From contig NZ_JASSOT010000080.1 of NCBI RefSeq assembly GCF_030238365.1, positions 62,001 to 126,000 of the forward strand: DNA of 64,000 bases, written 5' to 3'. Positions 10,813 through 20,187 of the stretch are shown here, in pieces; the first letter of the stretch is position 1, and each line of letters begins with the position of its first letter. Below the pieces are notes generated by a model. That model did no database searches, was not told the origin of the DNA, and was given only the letters and a program-made list of their open reading frames with translations. A program made the translations under genes and the position numbers. Source of the DNA: Lelliottia wanjuensis. GTDB taxonomy: Bacteria > Pseudomonadota > Gammaproteobacteria > Enterobacterales > Enterobacteriaceae.

Positions 10813-13011
10813 TCAGAAGGTCAGGGCGTAGTTCAGACCGAAGGTGCGTCCGCGGCCTTTATACTCGTACAGCGCCGCATTTCCGTAGGTTGGGCTGTAG
10901 AGCAACGGCGCGCGCTGTCCCCAGACGGTGGTGTACTCTTTATCGAGCAGGTTTTCGACGCTAAACGTCAGCTTGCCGAGCGGGAGCTGATAGCTGCCGA
11001 TAAAATCAACGGTATTGTAGCCATCAATTTTATTGCCCGCCGCGTCGCTCAGATCGAAGGCCTGCTGGGTTTGCAGACGCAACGCCCACGGCTCTGGTGC
11101 CCAGCCGACGTAGGCTGTCGCTTTCGACGGTGACGCCTGAGTTACATCCCATTTCTCCCAGGAACCGTTGGTTTTGATTTCGGATTTCAGGACGTTGAAG
11201 TTTCCGCCCAGACTCCAGTCGCTGTCAGGAATAAAGTAATCCACCGCCCCTTCGACGCCGTAGATCCGACGCTTCTGCGGATTCACGTCGATGGTCATGT
11301 CCGCGCGGTTGATATCAATGGATTTGTCCGACAGGGAGTAGTAGGCCGCAATCTGGGTGCGCAGCTGATCGCCGGTAAAGCGCCAGCCCAGCTCATACGA
11401 ATCAACCTTAATCCCTTCGAGTTTGGCATCATTCGGGTTCACGCTTTTCAGCAGCGCCAGATGACCCTGCGCATCCGCTTTGCTGTAGGAGCCATTGCCG
11501 TAATATTTCCCCGGATCCGGGAGTTCGACGCCCTGAGAGAAGTTAAACCACACCTGCTGACGCTCGGTAAGGTGCGCCAGGATCCCGGCGTTAAACAGGA
11601 CATTATCGTAATCCGTTTTGCCGCCCGGAATGGCGTCGGCGGAGAGGGCGTCGCCTTTGGCAATGCTCTGCTGCTCTTTGTAGCCGATGAAATCGTCGAC
11701 GCGGTTTTCGGTCCACTGATAGCGCACGCCGCCGCTCAGGGTAAAGACGTCGTTAATGTCGTAGCTGTTTTGCAGGAAAGGGGCGAAGTTGGTGATGCTG
11801 TAGCCCGGATAGCGGCCCGTGCTGTAAGCCGACTGGTTATTCATCCCGCCGGAAGGGACGGAATCCGCCAGATTGAAGAACATCTGGTTGGAATCAAAGG
11901 TTTCATGGTCGGCATCAATACCCCAGGTGAGCTGCCAGCCGTCGAGCGGTTTGCTGTTCAGCGTCAGCTTGGCACCGTACTGATCCGTATTCTGCTCGGA
12001 GGCGGAGAAGCTGGAGATTTGTCCTTTCGCCACCGTCGGGAAGGGGTAGAAGCGCAGGGATTCATCGCGATAATAGATCTGCCCGACCAGCTCCTGTCCC
12101 CAGAAATCGGTATCGGAATATTGCAGGCTAACCAGATGACGCTCGGTGCCGGGAATACGATCCGAGCTAAAGCCGCTGGAGGTGCGTGCCGTGCCGTTGC
12201 CCGTCACCGCGCTCATGTTCTTATCGAGATACAGCCCGTAATCGTCGTCACCCTGGCTTTTGTAATACTGCGTCACCACCTGCAACTGGCGAGTCTCATC
12301 GATCTCGATGGTGCCGGTTCCCATCACGTCCAGACGATCCGAGTGTTGCAGGCCGGTCTGAGTGTTGTCGAAGGTCAGGGCGTCGCCGTTACCGTCGTAC
12401 CAGCCGCCGAAGCGCTGATAAGCCACTGAAAGACGGCCCGACGCATTGTCATTCCCGCCGCTGACGGCGGCCGCCACGCGCTCATCGCGATCGTCGCTGT
12501 TGTTAAAGCCGCTTTTGCCGCCGAGTTCCAGATCGACCTGCGTCTCCGGCTGCCCTTTTTTGGTGACGATATTGATCAGCCCGCCGGTACTGCCGCCGCC
12601 GTACAGCGACGTCGAGCCGGAAATGACTTCGATATGCTCGACGTTGAACGGATCGATAGAATCCAGCTGGCGGCTGTCGGTGCGCGACGAGTTCAGACGC
12701 ACGCCGTCGATCAGCACCACAATCGCGCGGCCGCGCATATTCATGCCGTAGTTGGTGCGCCCCTGGCTGCTGACGTCCATACCGGGGATCAGCTGGCCGA
12801 GAATATCTTTGAACTCTTTCCCGCCCTGAACCTGCTGTTCAATCTCCTGACCTTCAATAATCCACGTGGTCTGCGCCATTTCGGCGACGGTGCGGTGGCT
12901 GCGGTTGGCGCTGACAATCAGGTTTTCTTCGTTTTGTTGTTCTGCGTACAGCGGCATCGCGATAGCCAGCAGAACGGGATTAAGCACCCAGAGGCTCTTC
13001 TTCATCATCAT
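10813..13011 (-). CDS. iutA: TonB-dependent ferric aerobactin receptor IutA family
   Basis: 732 residues, the same length as the classical plasmid/ColV IutA and alike along the whole protein. It has a signal peptide ending about LYAEQQ, a TonB box EENLIVSA, a plug with GMNMRGRAIVVLIDGVRLN and GSTSLYGGGSTGGLINIVTKK, a 22-strand-type barrel, and final Phe (NYALTF). Aerobactin biosynthesis genes (iucABCD) are absent from the flanks, so it likely captures aerobactin made by others or a related citrate-hydroxamate siderophore. E. coli K-12 has no gene here; this is an insertion between ycfJ and comR. An excellent Fur box lies 87 bp upstream. Ligand specificity is inferred. Confidence 0.92.
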   Translation of the reverse strand: MMMKKSLWVLNPVLLAIAMPLYAEQQNEENLIVSANRSHRTVAEMAQTTWIIEGQEIEQQVQGGKEFKDILGQLIPGMDVSSQGRTNYGMNMRGRAIVVLIDGVRLNSSRTDSRQLDSIDPFNVEHIEVISGSTSLYGGGSTGGLINIVTKKGQPETQVDLELGGKSGFNNSDDRDERVAAAVSGGNDNASGRLSVAYQRFGGWYDGNGDALTFDNTQTGLQHSDRLDVMGTGTIEIDETRQLQVVTQYYKSQGDDDYGLYLDKNMSAVTGNGTARTSSGFSSDRIPGTERHLVSLQYSDTDFWGQELVGQIYYRDESLRFYPFPTVAKGQISSFSASEQNTDQYGAKLTLNSKPLDGWQLTWGIDADHETFDSNQMFFNLADSVPSGGMNNQSAYSTGRYPGYSITNFAPFLQNSYDINDVFTLSGGVRYQWTENRVDDFIGYKEQQSIAKGDALSADAIPGGKTDYDNVLFNAGILAHLTERQQVWFNFSQGVELPDPGKYYGNGSYSKADAQGHLALLKSVNPNDAKLEGIKVDSYELGWRFTGDQLRTQIAAYYSLSDKSIDINRADMTIDVNPQKRRIYGVEGAVDYFIPDSDWSLGGNFNVLKSEIKTNGSWEKWDVTQASPSKATAYVGWAPEPWALRLQTQQAFDLSDAAGNKIDGYNTVDFIGSYQLPLGKLTFSVENLLDKEYTTVWGQRAPLLYSPTYGNAALYEYKGRGRTFGLNYALTF

Positions 13012-13097
13012 TCCTTGTTGAGCGTTTGCTCTTTTTTATCGGCAGGTCAAATCACACAATGGAAACATTGTGAATAAATGTAAACGCGAATATTGCC

Positions 13098-13116
13098 GAT
13101 AAAGAGTCTCATTATC
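13098..13116 (-). promoter_or_regulatory. Fur box of iutA
   Basis: GATAAAGAGTCTCATTATC matches 15 of 19 positions of the Fur consensus GATAATGATAATCATTATC. It lies 87 bp upstream of the iutA start, so iron repression is expected. Confidence 0.85.
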
Positions 13117-13175
13117 AACCCGCTGAAATGAGAGGGTTTACAGGAGATGAAAGTGAAAAAAGTGGGGGAGAGGGG

Positions 13176-13203
13176 AAAAGAAAAGGGCGGAGACCCGCCC
13201 TTC
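13176..13203 (-). terminator. Rho-independent terminator of comR
   Basis: Minus-strand stem GGGCGG / CCGCCC immediately after the comR stop, followed by the T-rich tract TTTTCTTTTCCCC. Confidence 0.7.
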
Positions 13204-13206
13204 AAA

Positions 13207-13842
13207 TCAGAGTTTCAGCAGCTCAGGCCACAGTCGCAGCGTGGTGCGGGAAATGCTTTGCAGCTTCTCAAGGCTTGCGCCTTCCCGCGCGCTGATCGAC
13301 ATCCCCTGCAGGACGCAGCTTAAGAACTGCGTCAGCTCCTCAGGGTTACAGTGCGCCGGGATCTCGCCGCGCGCCTGGCGCTGGCGTAAAAAGGCGCCCA
13401 GCGTCTCTTCCTGCATGGCGTGGCGCGATTTCACGGTATTGGCGATCTCTTTCGAGGAGGCCGCCAGCGTCGCCGAGGTGTTAATCATAAAACAGCCCGC
13501 AGGCGTGTCTTTGCTGGTAAAGCAGGCCGAGATGGCCGCGAAGTAATCCTGCAACGCCTGCTCAACGCTTTTCTCTTCACAAAACAGCTGAGCTTCGTGT
13601 TTGGCCGCAAAGCGCGTGATATAGCGATCCAGCACGGCGCGGAACAGGCCTTCTTTGTTGGTGAATTCTGCGTACAGCGTCGGGGCTTTCGCGCCTGTCG
13701 CTTCGACCAGGTCGGAGAGCGAAGTCGCTTCATACCCATGCTGCCAGAAGAGTGTCATGGCCTTATCGAGCGCCGCATCCCTGTCGAACACTTTCGGTCG
13801 GCCACGGCTTTTTTTTGCGCAACTCGTGACGTCGGTTGTCAT
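13207..13842 (-). CDS. comR: TetR-family transcriptional repressor ComR
   Basis: 211 residues. N-terminal TetR helix-turn-helix about residues 18-64 (FDRDAALDKAMTLFWQHGYE and SLSDLVEATGAKAPTLYAEF); the C-terminal ligand domain contains Cys residues (FTSKDTPAGCFM). Very similar to E. coli ComR (YcfQ), a copper-responsive repressor of bhsA (comC). It is divergent from bhsA, with a 246-bp intergenic region holding repeated AATGATC(A/G)TTATAA motifs that may be its operators. Confidence 0.92.
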   Translation of the reverse strand: MTTDVTSCAKKSRGRPKVFDRDAALDKAMTLFWQHGYEATSLSDLVEATGAKAPTLYAEFTNKEGLFRAVLDRYITRFAAKHEAQLFCEEKSVEQALQDYFAAISACFTSKDTPAGCFMINTSATLAASSKEIANTVKSRHAMQEETLGAFLRQRQARGEIPAHCNPEELTQFLSCVLQGMSISAREGASLEKLQSISRTTLRLWPELLKL

Positions 13843-13870
13843 GTGCCGTTGTACCTTTGTTGGTTTGTTG

Positions 13871-13884
13871 AATGATCATTATAA
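13871..13884. promoter_or_regulatory. Putative ComR operator, copy 1
   Basis: AATGATCATTATAA contains the palindrome AATGATCATT and lies 28 bp from the comR start. The near-identical AATGATCGTTATAA recurs 101 bp away on the same strand. A repeated, partly palindromic motif between a TetR repressor and its known target suggests autoregulation; it has not been tested here. Confidence 0.45.
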
Positions 13885-13971
13885 AAATAATAATCAGCGG
13901 CGACCAGCACTCATTTCACAAAAATAAATTAATCATATGGGTATGAAAAATAAGAGGTTTAAAATTAATTT

Positions 13972-13985
13972 AATGATCGTTATAA
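13972..13985. promoter_or_regulatory. Putative ComR operator, copy 2 (bhsA side)
   Basis: AATGATCGTTATAA, 13 of 14 bases identical to copy 1, about 104 bp before the bhsA start. A third related core, CGATCGTTA, occurs at 14031-14039. Repression of bhsA from this site is an inference. Confidence 0.45.
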
Positions 13986-14088
13986 AATCATGTTGACGTG
14001 TGACCTGGATCACATCTATCATTTACCTATCGATCGTTAAGTAAATAACTAACGACCTCCCAAATTCATCTGTTAAAGGCTAAAAATC

Positions 14089-14346
14089 ATGAAAACCATC
14101 AACACCCTGATCGCTGCTGCTGTACTGAGTTCCCTGTCATTCGCCAGCTTCGCCGCTGTCGAAGTGCAATCTACCCCTGCTGACCAGCAAAAAGTCGGCA
14201 CCATCTCTGCCAACGCCGGGACTAACCTGGGTTCACTGGAAGACCAGTTAGCGCAGAAAGCTGAACAGATGGGCGCGAAATCATTCCGCATCACTTCAGT
14301 CACCGGTCCGAACACCCTGCACGGGACTGCAGTGATCTACAAATAA
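14089..14346 (+). CDS. bhsA: Outer-membrane/periplasmic stress protein BhsA (DUF1471, YhcN family)
   Basis: 85 residues with signal peptide MKTINTLIAAAVLSSLSFAS/FA and a mature DUF1471 domain (VGTISANAGTNLGSLEDQLA ... THGTAVIYK-like end). Nearly identical to E. coli BhsA (YcfR, ComC), which is induced by oxidative, acid and copper stress, alters outer-membrane permeability to copper and influences biofilm. It is divergent from its repressor gene comR and ends in a strong bidirectional terminator. Confidence 0.95.
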   Translation: MKTINTLIAAAVLSSLSFASFAAVEVQSTPADQQKVGTISANAGTNLGSLEDQLAQKAEQMGAKSFRITSVTGPNTLHGTAVIYK

Positions 14347-14384
14347 GCGTGGCTTAACCCTCATTAATGCCACTGCCATAAAAA

Positions 14385-14415
14385 AAGGCCCTGCTGAAAA
14401 GCAGGGCCTTTTTGT
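14385..14415 (+). terminator. Bidirectional terminator between bhsA and ldtC
   Basis: Stem AAGGCCCTGC / GCAGGGCCTT with flanking A-run on the left and T-run on the right, so it can end both bhsA (plus) and ldtC (minus). Confidence 0.9.
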
Positions 14416-14426
14416 TTTTGGCGATT

Positions 14427-15383
14427 TTACATCGCCTGCTGAGTCACCTCGTGATGCGGCGTGACATCCACTGGCATGCCCGAGCGCACGTCCATCGCTT
14501 TTTCCATCACCGCGCTGTCCGCGCGCGCTTTAAAGGTTTGCATTGCGGCGTTCAGCGTAATCGGCAGCGTCTGCGGGTCGTCGCCGATGTTCTTCGACAG
14601 CGGCTGATGCACCTCGACCAGACGTTTCCCGCCCGGCTCGTCAGAGACTTTAATTGGCGTATTAATAATATTGACCTTGGTGCCCGGCGTTATCACGCGG
14701 AACAGGGTCTCGATGTCGCCATCGCGCAGGCGGATACAGCCTGAGCTGACGCGCATCCCGATGCCAAAGTCCGCATTGGTGCCATGCAGCAAATAGACGC
14801 CACCGTAGGCGGCGAGGCGAATCGCGTGATGGCCCATCGGGTTATCCGGGCCCGCCGGAACCACGGCGGGCAGATCAATGCCCTGGGCTTTATAACGCGC
14901 ACGAATGTTGGCCGTTGGCGTCCAGGTTGGGTTGGCGCGTTTATCCGAGACGGTGGTGACCATCGTCGGGGTCAGGGTATCGCCACCCAACTGACCGATG
15001 CCGATCGGGTAAACCGTCACCTCGTTTTTCCCCGGCGGGTAATAGTAGAGGCGCAGTTCGGCGAGGTTAATCACCAGACCTTCGCGCGGCGCGTCCGGGA
15101 GCAGGGTTTGTAGCGGGATGGTCAGCACGCTACCGGCGCGCGGCACGTAAGGATCGACGCCAGGGTTGGCCTGCAATAATGCCAGGAAGCCGACGTTGTA
15201 TTTTTTGGCGATCGCCTCCAGCGAACCGCCATCATTTTCCACCACGTGGAAGCGGTTCTCGCCCACCAGACGGCTCCCGGCAGGGGGCAGCGGCCAGGTA
15301 TTGGCGCGCGCGGGCAGGGCGATCGCGACGGTTGCCGCAAGGGCAATCAAGGTTATCCAGCGAGTAAAACGCACAGTCATCAT
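14427..15383 (-). CDS. ldtC: L,D-transpeptidase LdtC (YcfS)
   Basis: 318 residues from the ATG at 15383 (MMTVRFTRW); a longer reading from 15422 adds an implausible MNNNNP leader. Signal peptide ends about PARA/NTW. A LysM-like segment (FHVVENDGGSLEAIAKKYNV ... VPRAGSVLTIP, about residues 40-90) precedes a YkuD domain with the catalytic motif HGTNADFGIGMRVSSGCIRL (Cys at about 220). In E. coli LdtC attaches Braun lipoprotein to meso-diaminopimelate of peptidoglycan. Position next to bhsA and mfd is conserved. Confidence 0.94.
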   Translation of the reverse strand: MMTVRFTRWITLIALAATVAIALPARANTWPLPPAGSRLVGENRFHVVENDGGSLEAIAKKYNVGFLALLQANPGVDPYVPRAGSVLTIPLQTLLPDAPREGLVINLAELRLYYYPPGKNEVTVYPIGIGQLGGDTLTPTMVTTVSDKRANPTWTPTANIRARYKAQGIDLPAVVPAGPDNPMGHHAIRLAAYGGVYLLHGTNADFGIGMRVSSGCIRLRDGDIETLFRVITPGTKVNIINTPIKVSDEPGGKRLVEVHQPLSKNIGDDPQTLPITLNAAMQTFKARADSAVMEKAMDVRSGMPVDVTPHHEVTQQAM

Positions 15384-15495
15384 CACTAAATCCAGAGTAA
15401 AAACAGGGTTATTGTTATTCAAAACGTTAATGGATGATTATGGCGAAGGGGCGTGTCGGGAAATCAGGAGAAGTGCAAAGAGTTTGTAAATTAAT

Positions 15496-15522
15496 CGGCC
15501 GGGTGGAGATTGCCGCCCGGCC
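15496..15522 (-). terminator. GC-rich hairpin after mfd
   Basis: CGGCCGGGTGG / CCGCCCGGCC can form a strong hairpin 7-33 bp beyond the mfd stop. The downstream tract on the minus strand (GATTAATTTACAAA) is not a clear T-run, so this may be a weak terminator or a stabilising 3' hairpin. Confidence 0.4.
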
Positions 15523-15528
15523 AGAGGG

Positions 15529-18500
15529 TTACGCTGCGGCGTTTTCTTCGAGCTGGCGCATAAAGTTACGCACCCACTCCATCCGCGTTTTGCGATCGCT
15601 CAGCTCCTGCATGAATTTCAGGCGCGTCGGGCCGTCGAGGCGGAAATGCTGCGGCTGTTTTTGCAGCAAACCAATGAGCCACATCGGGTCGACGTGGTTT
15701 TTCTCCGCGAACTCAATCACGCCGCCTTTCTCGTTGCCTTCCAGCTTGCGAATACCCAGCTTCTGCGCCAGCTGGCGCAGTCGGGCGATATCCAGCAGGT
15801 TACGCGCTGCATCCGGCAGCAGGCCAAAGCGGTCGATCAGCTCGACTTTGATTTCCTCGAGCTCAGCCTCGTTTTTGGCGCTGGCAATCCGCTTGTAGAA
15901 CGACAGGCGCGTGTTCACGTCCGGGATAAAATCATCCGGCAGCAGGGACGGCATGCGTAGCTCCACTTCCGTTTGCTGGCTGGTGAGATCTTCCAGCGAC
16001 GGCTCGCGCCCCTCTTTCAGGGCGTCGACGGCGTTTTCCAGCAGCTCCATGTACAGCGAGAAGCCGATGGTCTCCATCGATCCGCTCTGATCTTCCCCGA
16101 GCAGTTCGCCCGCGCCGCGGATCTCCAGGTCGTGCGTCGCCAGCGCGAAACCGGCCCCCAGATCTTCCAGCGACGCGATCGCTTCCAGACGTTTTTGCGC
16201 ATCGGTGGTCATCGCTTTCGGATGCGGCGTCAGCAGCCAGGCGTAGGCCTGGTGATGCGAACGCCCGACGCGACCGCGCAGCTGATGAAGCTGCGCCAGA
16301 CCGAAGTGATCGGCCCGTTCGATGATGATGGTGTTCGCCGTTGGAATGTCGATCCCGGTTTCGATAATGGTGGTACAGACCAGCACGTTAAAACGCTGGT
16401 GGTGGAAATCGTTCATCACCCGCTCCAGCTCGCGCTCGCGCATCTGGCCGTGGCCGATGGCAATGCGCGCTTCCGGCACCAGCTCTGCCAGTTTATCCGC
16501 CGCTTTCTGGATGTTCTCCACGTCGTTGTAGAGATAGTAGACCTGGCCGCCGCGCAGCACTTCACGCAGGATCGCCTCACGCACCACCAGGCAGTCGTAC
16601 TCGCGCACGAAGGTTTTTACCGCCAGACGACGGGCCGGTGGGGTGGCAATGATCGACAGATCGCGCATCCCGCTCATCGCCATATTCAGGGTTCGTGGGA
16701 TTGGCGTCGCGGTGAGCGTCAGGATATCCACATCCGCGCGCATCGCTTTGATGCGCTCTTTGTGGCGCACGCCGAAGCGGTGCTCTTCATCGACAATCAG
16801 CAGGCCCAAATCTTTCCACTTCACGTCGCTTTGCAACAGCTTGTGGGTGCCGATCAGAATGTCGATTTTACCTTCGCTGGCCTGCTCCAGAATTTGCGTC
16901 TGCTCTTTGGCGCTGCGAAAACGCGACAGCATCTCGATACGCACCGGCCAGTTGGCGAAGCGGTCGCGGAAGTTGTCGTAGTGCTGTTGGGCCAGCAGGG
17001 TTGTCGGCACCAGCACGGCGACCTGTTTGTTGTTCTCGACGGCGAGGAAAGTCGCGCGCATCGCCACTTCGGTTTTGCCGAAGCCAACGTCGCCGCACAC
17101 CAGACGGTCCATCGCCAGCGGCTGGCACATATCGCTGAGTACCGCGTTAATTGCTTGAGCCTGATCCGGCGTGGTTTCAAACGGGAAGCTGTCGCAGAAC
17201 AGCTGATACTGCTCTTTGTCGTGCTTGAAGGCGTAGCCGGATTTCGCCGCGCGCTGGGCGTAAATATCCAGTAGCTCGGCGGCGACATCGCGGACTTTCT
17301 CGGCGGCTTTCTGCCGCGCACGGGTCCAGGCATCGCTGCCCAGTTTGTGCAGCGGGGCGCTCTCTTCCGCGCCACCGGCGTAACGGCTGATGAGATGCAA
17401 AGAGGAAACTGGCACATACAGTTTGGCGTCACCGAGATAGGTGATCATCAGGTACTCCGCGGTGATCCCGCCCGCTTCGAGGGTAGTCATACCCGCGTAA
17501 CGCCCAACGCCGTGCTCCAGATGGACAATCGGCTGGCCGACGTGCAGCTCGGCCAGGTTGCGGATCAGCGTATCCGGATTAATGGTGCGGCGGCTGTCCT
17601 GACGACGACGCGCCACGCGCTCGCCGAGCAGATCGCTTTCGCAGATTAACGCCCGATTATTCAGGGTATCGATAAAACCGTGCTCGGCAGAGCCGATCAT
17701 CAGATAGCGCCCGCTGTCGGCGGCTTCGTCGAGACGCAAAATGCGTTTTGGCGAGACTTTGATGCGCGCCAGCAGTTCGCCCAGCGCTTCACGGCGGCCT
17801 TCGCTCTCGACCGAGAAAATCACCGGCCCGGTGAAGTGTTCGAGGAACTTGCGCAGATTATCCAGCGGCGCTTTTTGCTGCGCCTGGACGGAGAGATCCG
17901 GCAGGGTGGTAAACGCCAGGTTGGTGTTAGCGGCTTTGTCCGCCAGGCTTTCCGTTTTGAGCTGGACGCGCGGCCATTTTTTTAACTCGGAAAACAGCTC
18001 GTCGGTGCGCAGCCACAGCTGCTCAGGTGGCAGCAATGGGCGCATCGGATCGACACCACGGTTTTCAAAACGGGCGCGGGTTTCGCTCTCAAAGCGAGTA
18101 GCGCTGGCGTCGAGATCGCCGGTATTGACGATCAGCGTTTTCGCCGGGAAATAGCTGAACAGCGCCGGGAGCGGCTCGCTAAAGAACAGCGGCTGCCAGT
18201 ATTCGATCCCGGCGGGCAGGGTGCCTTTGCTCACCTGCTGATAGATATGCTCGGCGTCGCGCTTCACATCGAACTTATCGCGCCACTGGCTGCGGAACAG
18301 TTCGATGGCGGTTTTGTCCGTCGGGAATTCGTGGGCGGGCAGCAGGTTTATCGCCTCGACCTCTTCCAGCGTGCGCTGGGTGTCCGGGTCGAACACGCGC
18401 AGGCTGTCGATTTCATCATCGAAGAAATCCAGACGATAGGGCTGATCGCTGCCCATCGGATAGAGATCTAACAGCGCGCCGCGCGTGGCGTACTCCCCGT

Positions 18501-18975
18501 GCTCCATCACCTGATCGACGTGGCGATAGCCCGCGCTGTCGAGCTGCGCGCGCAGGGCATCGCGCGACAGGCGCTGGCCTTTTTTCATCACCAGCGCATG
18601 GCCGTGCAGGTAGCTGTGCGGGCAGACGCGCTGCATCAGGGTGTTGACCGGCACGATCAATACGCCGCGCTGCATCGACGGCAGTTGGTACAGGGTGGAG
18701 AGGCGTGAGGAGATGATCTCCTGATGCGGGGAAAAACTGTCGTACGGCAGCGTTTCCCAGTCAGCCAGGCTAAACACCAGGCTGTCGGTAAACTGGCGAA
18801 TCTCGTCGTGCAGACGGAGCGCGTTTTGCATATCGGGGGCAACGAGCACCACTGGCCCCGCGTGGCGCTCAGCGATCTCTGCCACCAGCGTGGCGCAGGC
18901 TGCGCCCGTCAGTTCGCCTAGCTGGCGCTGGTCGCCCGCTTTGTTGGGCAGGGAATAACGGTATTGTTCAGGCAT
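15529..18975 (-). CDS. mfd: Transcription-repair coupling factor Mfd
   Basis: 1148 residues, identical in length to E. coli Mfd. Domains in order: UvrB-like UvrA-binding region (about 1-330), RNA-polymerase-interacting domain (about 480-545, around RTINPDTLIRNLAELHVGQP), SF2/RecG-like translocase with Walker A GDVGFGKTEVAMRA (about 630) and DEEH box (about 730), a helicase C domain with the TRG motif, and the C-terminal regulatory D7. It removes stalled RNA polymerase and recruits UvrA to template-strand lesions. It is a single-gene unit between ldtC and ycfT, as in E. coli. Confidence 0.97.
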   Translation of the reverse strand: MPEQYRYSLPNKAGDQRQLGELTGAACATLVAEIAERHAGPVVLVAPDMQNALRLHDEIRQFTDSLVFSLADWETLPYDSFSPHQEIISSRLSTLYQLPSMQRGVLIVPVNTLMQRVCPHSYLHGHALVMKKGQRLSRDALRAQLDSAGYRHVDQVMEHGEYATRGALLDLYPMGSDQPYRLDFFDDEIDSLRVFDPDTQRTLEEVEAINLLPAHEFPTDKTAIELFRSQWRDKFDVKRDAEHIYQQVSKGTLPAGIEYWQPLFFSEPLPALFSYFPAKTLIVNTGDLDASATRFESETRARFENRGVDPMRPLLPPEQLWLRTDELFSELKKWPRVQLKTESLADKAANTNLAFTTLPDLSVQAQQKAPLDNLRKFLEHFTGPVIFSVESEGRREALGELLARIKVSPKRILRLDEAADSGRYLMIGSAEHGFIDTLNNRALICESDLLGERVARRRQDSRRTINPDTLIRNLAELHVGQPIVHLEHGVGRYAGMTTLEAGGITAEYLMITYLGDAKLYVPVSSLHLISRYAGGAEESAPLHKLGSDAWTRARQKAAEKVRDVAAELLDIYAQRAAKSGYAFKHDKEQYQLFCDSFPFETTPDQAQAINAVLSDMCQPLAMDRLVCGDVGFGKTEVAMRATFLAVENNKQVAVLVPTTLLAQQHYDNFRDRFANWPVRIEMLSRFRSAKEQTQILEQASEGKIDILIGTHKLLQSDVKWKDLGLLIVDEEHRFGVRHKERIKAMRADVDILTLTATPIPRTLNMAMSGMRDLSIIATPPARRLAVKTFVREYDCLVVREAILREVLRGGQVYYLYNDVENIQKAADKLAELVPEARIAIGHGQMRERELERVMNDFHHQRFNVLVCTTIIETGIDIPTANTIIIERADHFGLAQLHQLRGRVGRSHHQAYAWLLTPHPKAMTTDAQKRLEAIASLEDLGAGFALATHDLEIRGAGELLGEDQSGSMETIGFSLYMELLENAVDALKEGREPSLEDLTSQQTEVELRMPSLLPDDFIPDVNTRLSFYKRIASAKNEAELEEIKVELIDRFGLLPDAARNLLDIARLRQLAQKLGIRKLEGNEKGGVIEFAEKNHVDPMWLIGLLQKQPQHFRLDGPTRLKFMQELSDRKTRMEWVRNFMRQLEENAAA

Positions 18976-19113
18976 GGCTTTGTCAGAGTCTCTTATGAGT
19001 TTTGGGACATATCACTGATACGCAATGCCTTTATTATCCTTGATCGTTTTGCATTAGCAAACCGGAACCGCACAGAGGGTAAATTCGCCCCCGGATGAGG
19101 GCGAGAAGAGGGG

Positions 19114-20187
19114 TTAGCGCGTGGCCTGAGCCGGGGCGAGACGGGCGGGTGGCGCGAAGAAAACGTCGCCAAACAGGGCGCTGGAGACTCTGCGTGCGCC
19201 GAGGCCAAACAGGGTACACACCAGCAGACTGATAAACGGATAGACCAGAATCAGGCTCAGTTCTGCCCACACCGGCCAGGTCCCGGCGTTGAGTTGACCG
19301 ATCAGGAACAGGCTAAACAGTTCAATTAAAATGCGATGAGTGGTGTAAATCGCAATGGTGTTCGAGCCGACGACGTTCAGCAGATTGTTCGGATGCACGG
19401 CGTAACGCTGCTCGACGCTATAAAACAGTTTCATGATCAGCAGAATCGACAGGAGCGACAGCAGCAGGGGGACGTTGGCAAACCACAGCACCACCGAGAC
19501 CGCGCCAAATGCCACAACCGGCAGCCAGGTGCGGCGCATCGTCATCCCCTTCATCCACTCCATCAGCTGCGCACCGAACCAGGCCCCGAGGCTGTAGTAG
19601 ATCATATTGCGCACTACGCTGTTCATCCCCCACCACGGCAGCGGCAGGAAGTTAATCGCCACGCTGGCGAGGGCCAGCAATACAAGCACCGGCAGTTTCC
19701 AGCGGCTGAGCACTTTGCACAGGGTGAAATAGACAATCAGGGCGTAGAGATACCACAGGCTGGTGCTGGCGGTGAGCATGGCGCGCATAAACTCGCCGAT
19801 CGAACCGGCGTACGCGGCGTTAGAGGAAGTGGCTAATTCGCGCTCCGGCGCGAGCCAGGCGTTAATGTGGCTCAAAGCCTGCCACTGCAACACGCCCCAC
19901 AGGGCCAGCACCCAGACGATGCTCCAAATCCGCTTATCGACACTGACGCGCCAGCCCACGTCGTCAATGTAGCGGCGGATCAGATAGCCCGAAATAAAGA
20001 AAAACACCGGCATACGGAAGGGGGCGAGATAGAGATTAAAGTAGACCCAGCATTTGGCGAGCAGACCGGATAGCGGGTGTTGCAGCCCGTTCAGGTGAGG
20101 ATAAAAGGTGATCACCGAGTGGTAAATCACCACCAGGCAGATGCACAGCCCCTTTATCTGATTAATCCATAATGCTTTTTGTTTCAT
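19114..20187 (-). CDS. ycfT: Acyltransferase-3-family inner-membrane protein YcfT
   Basis: 357 residues with about ten hydrophobic segments. The N-terminus MKQKALWINQIKGLCICLVV contains the acyltransferase-3 first-helix motif, and RMPVFFFISGYL is the conserved second motif. The family transfers acyl groups to sugars or other envelope molecules; the acceptor of YcfT is not known. Length and order (mfd-ycfT-lolC) match E. coli, but the C-terminal 40 residues diverge. Confidence 0.9.
   Translation of the reverse strand: MKQKALWINQIKGLCICLVVIYHSVITFYPHLNGLQHPLSGLLAKCWVYFNLYLAPFRMPVFFFISGYLIRRYIDDVGWRVSVDKRIWSIVWVLALWGVLQWQALSHINAWLAPERELATSSNAAYAGSIGEFMRAMLTASTSLWYLYALIVYFTLCKVLSRWKLPVLVLLALASVAINFLPLPWWGMNSVVRNMIYYSLGAWFGAQLMEWMKGMTMRRTWLPVVAFGAVSVVLWFANVPLLLSLLSILLIMKLFYSVEQRYAVHPNNLLNVVGSNTIAIYTTHRILIELFSLFLIGQLNAGTWPVWAELSLILVYPFISLLVCTLFGLGARRVSSALFGDVFFAPPARLAPAQATR

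Noticed and set aside
15973-17274. 433-codon plus-strand reading opposite mfd
   Set aside because: Mfd motifs are intact on the minus strand. The antisense protein is His/Gln/Arg-rich low-complexity sequence typical of shadows.
19336-19836. 166-codon plus-strand reading opposite ycfT
   Set aside because: Shadow of the acyltransferase gene; Gln/His/Arg-rich with no ribosome site.
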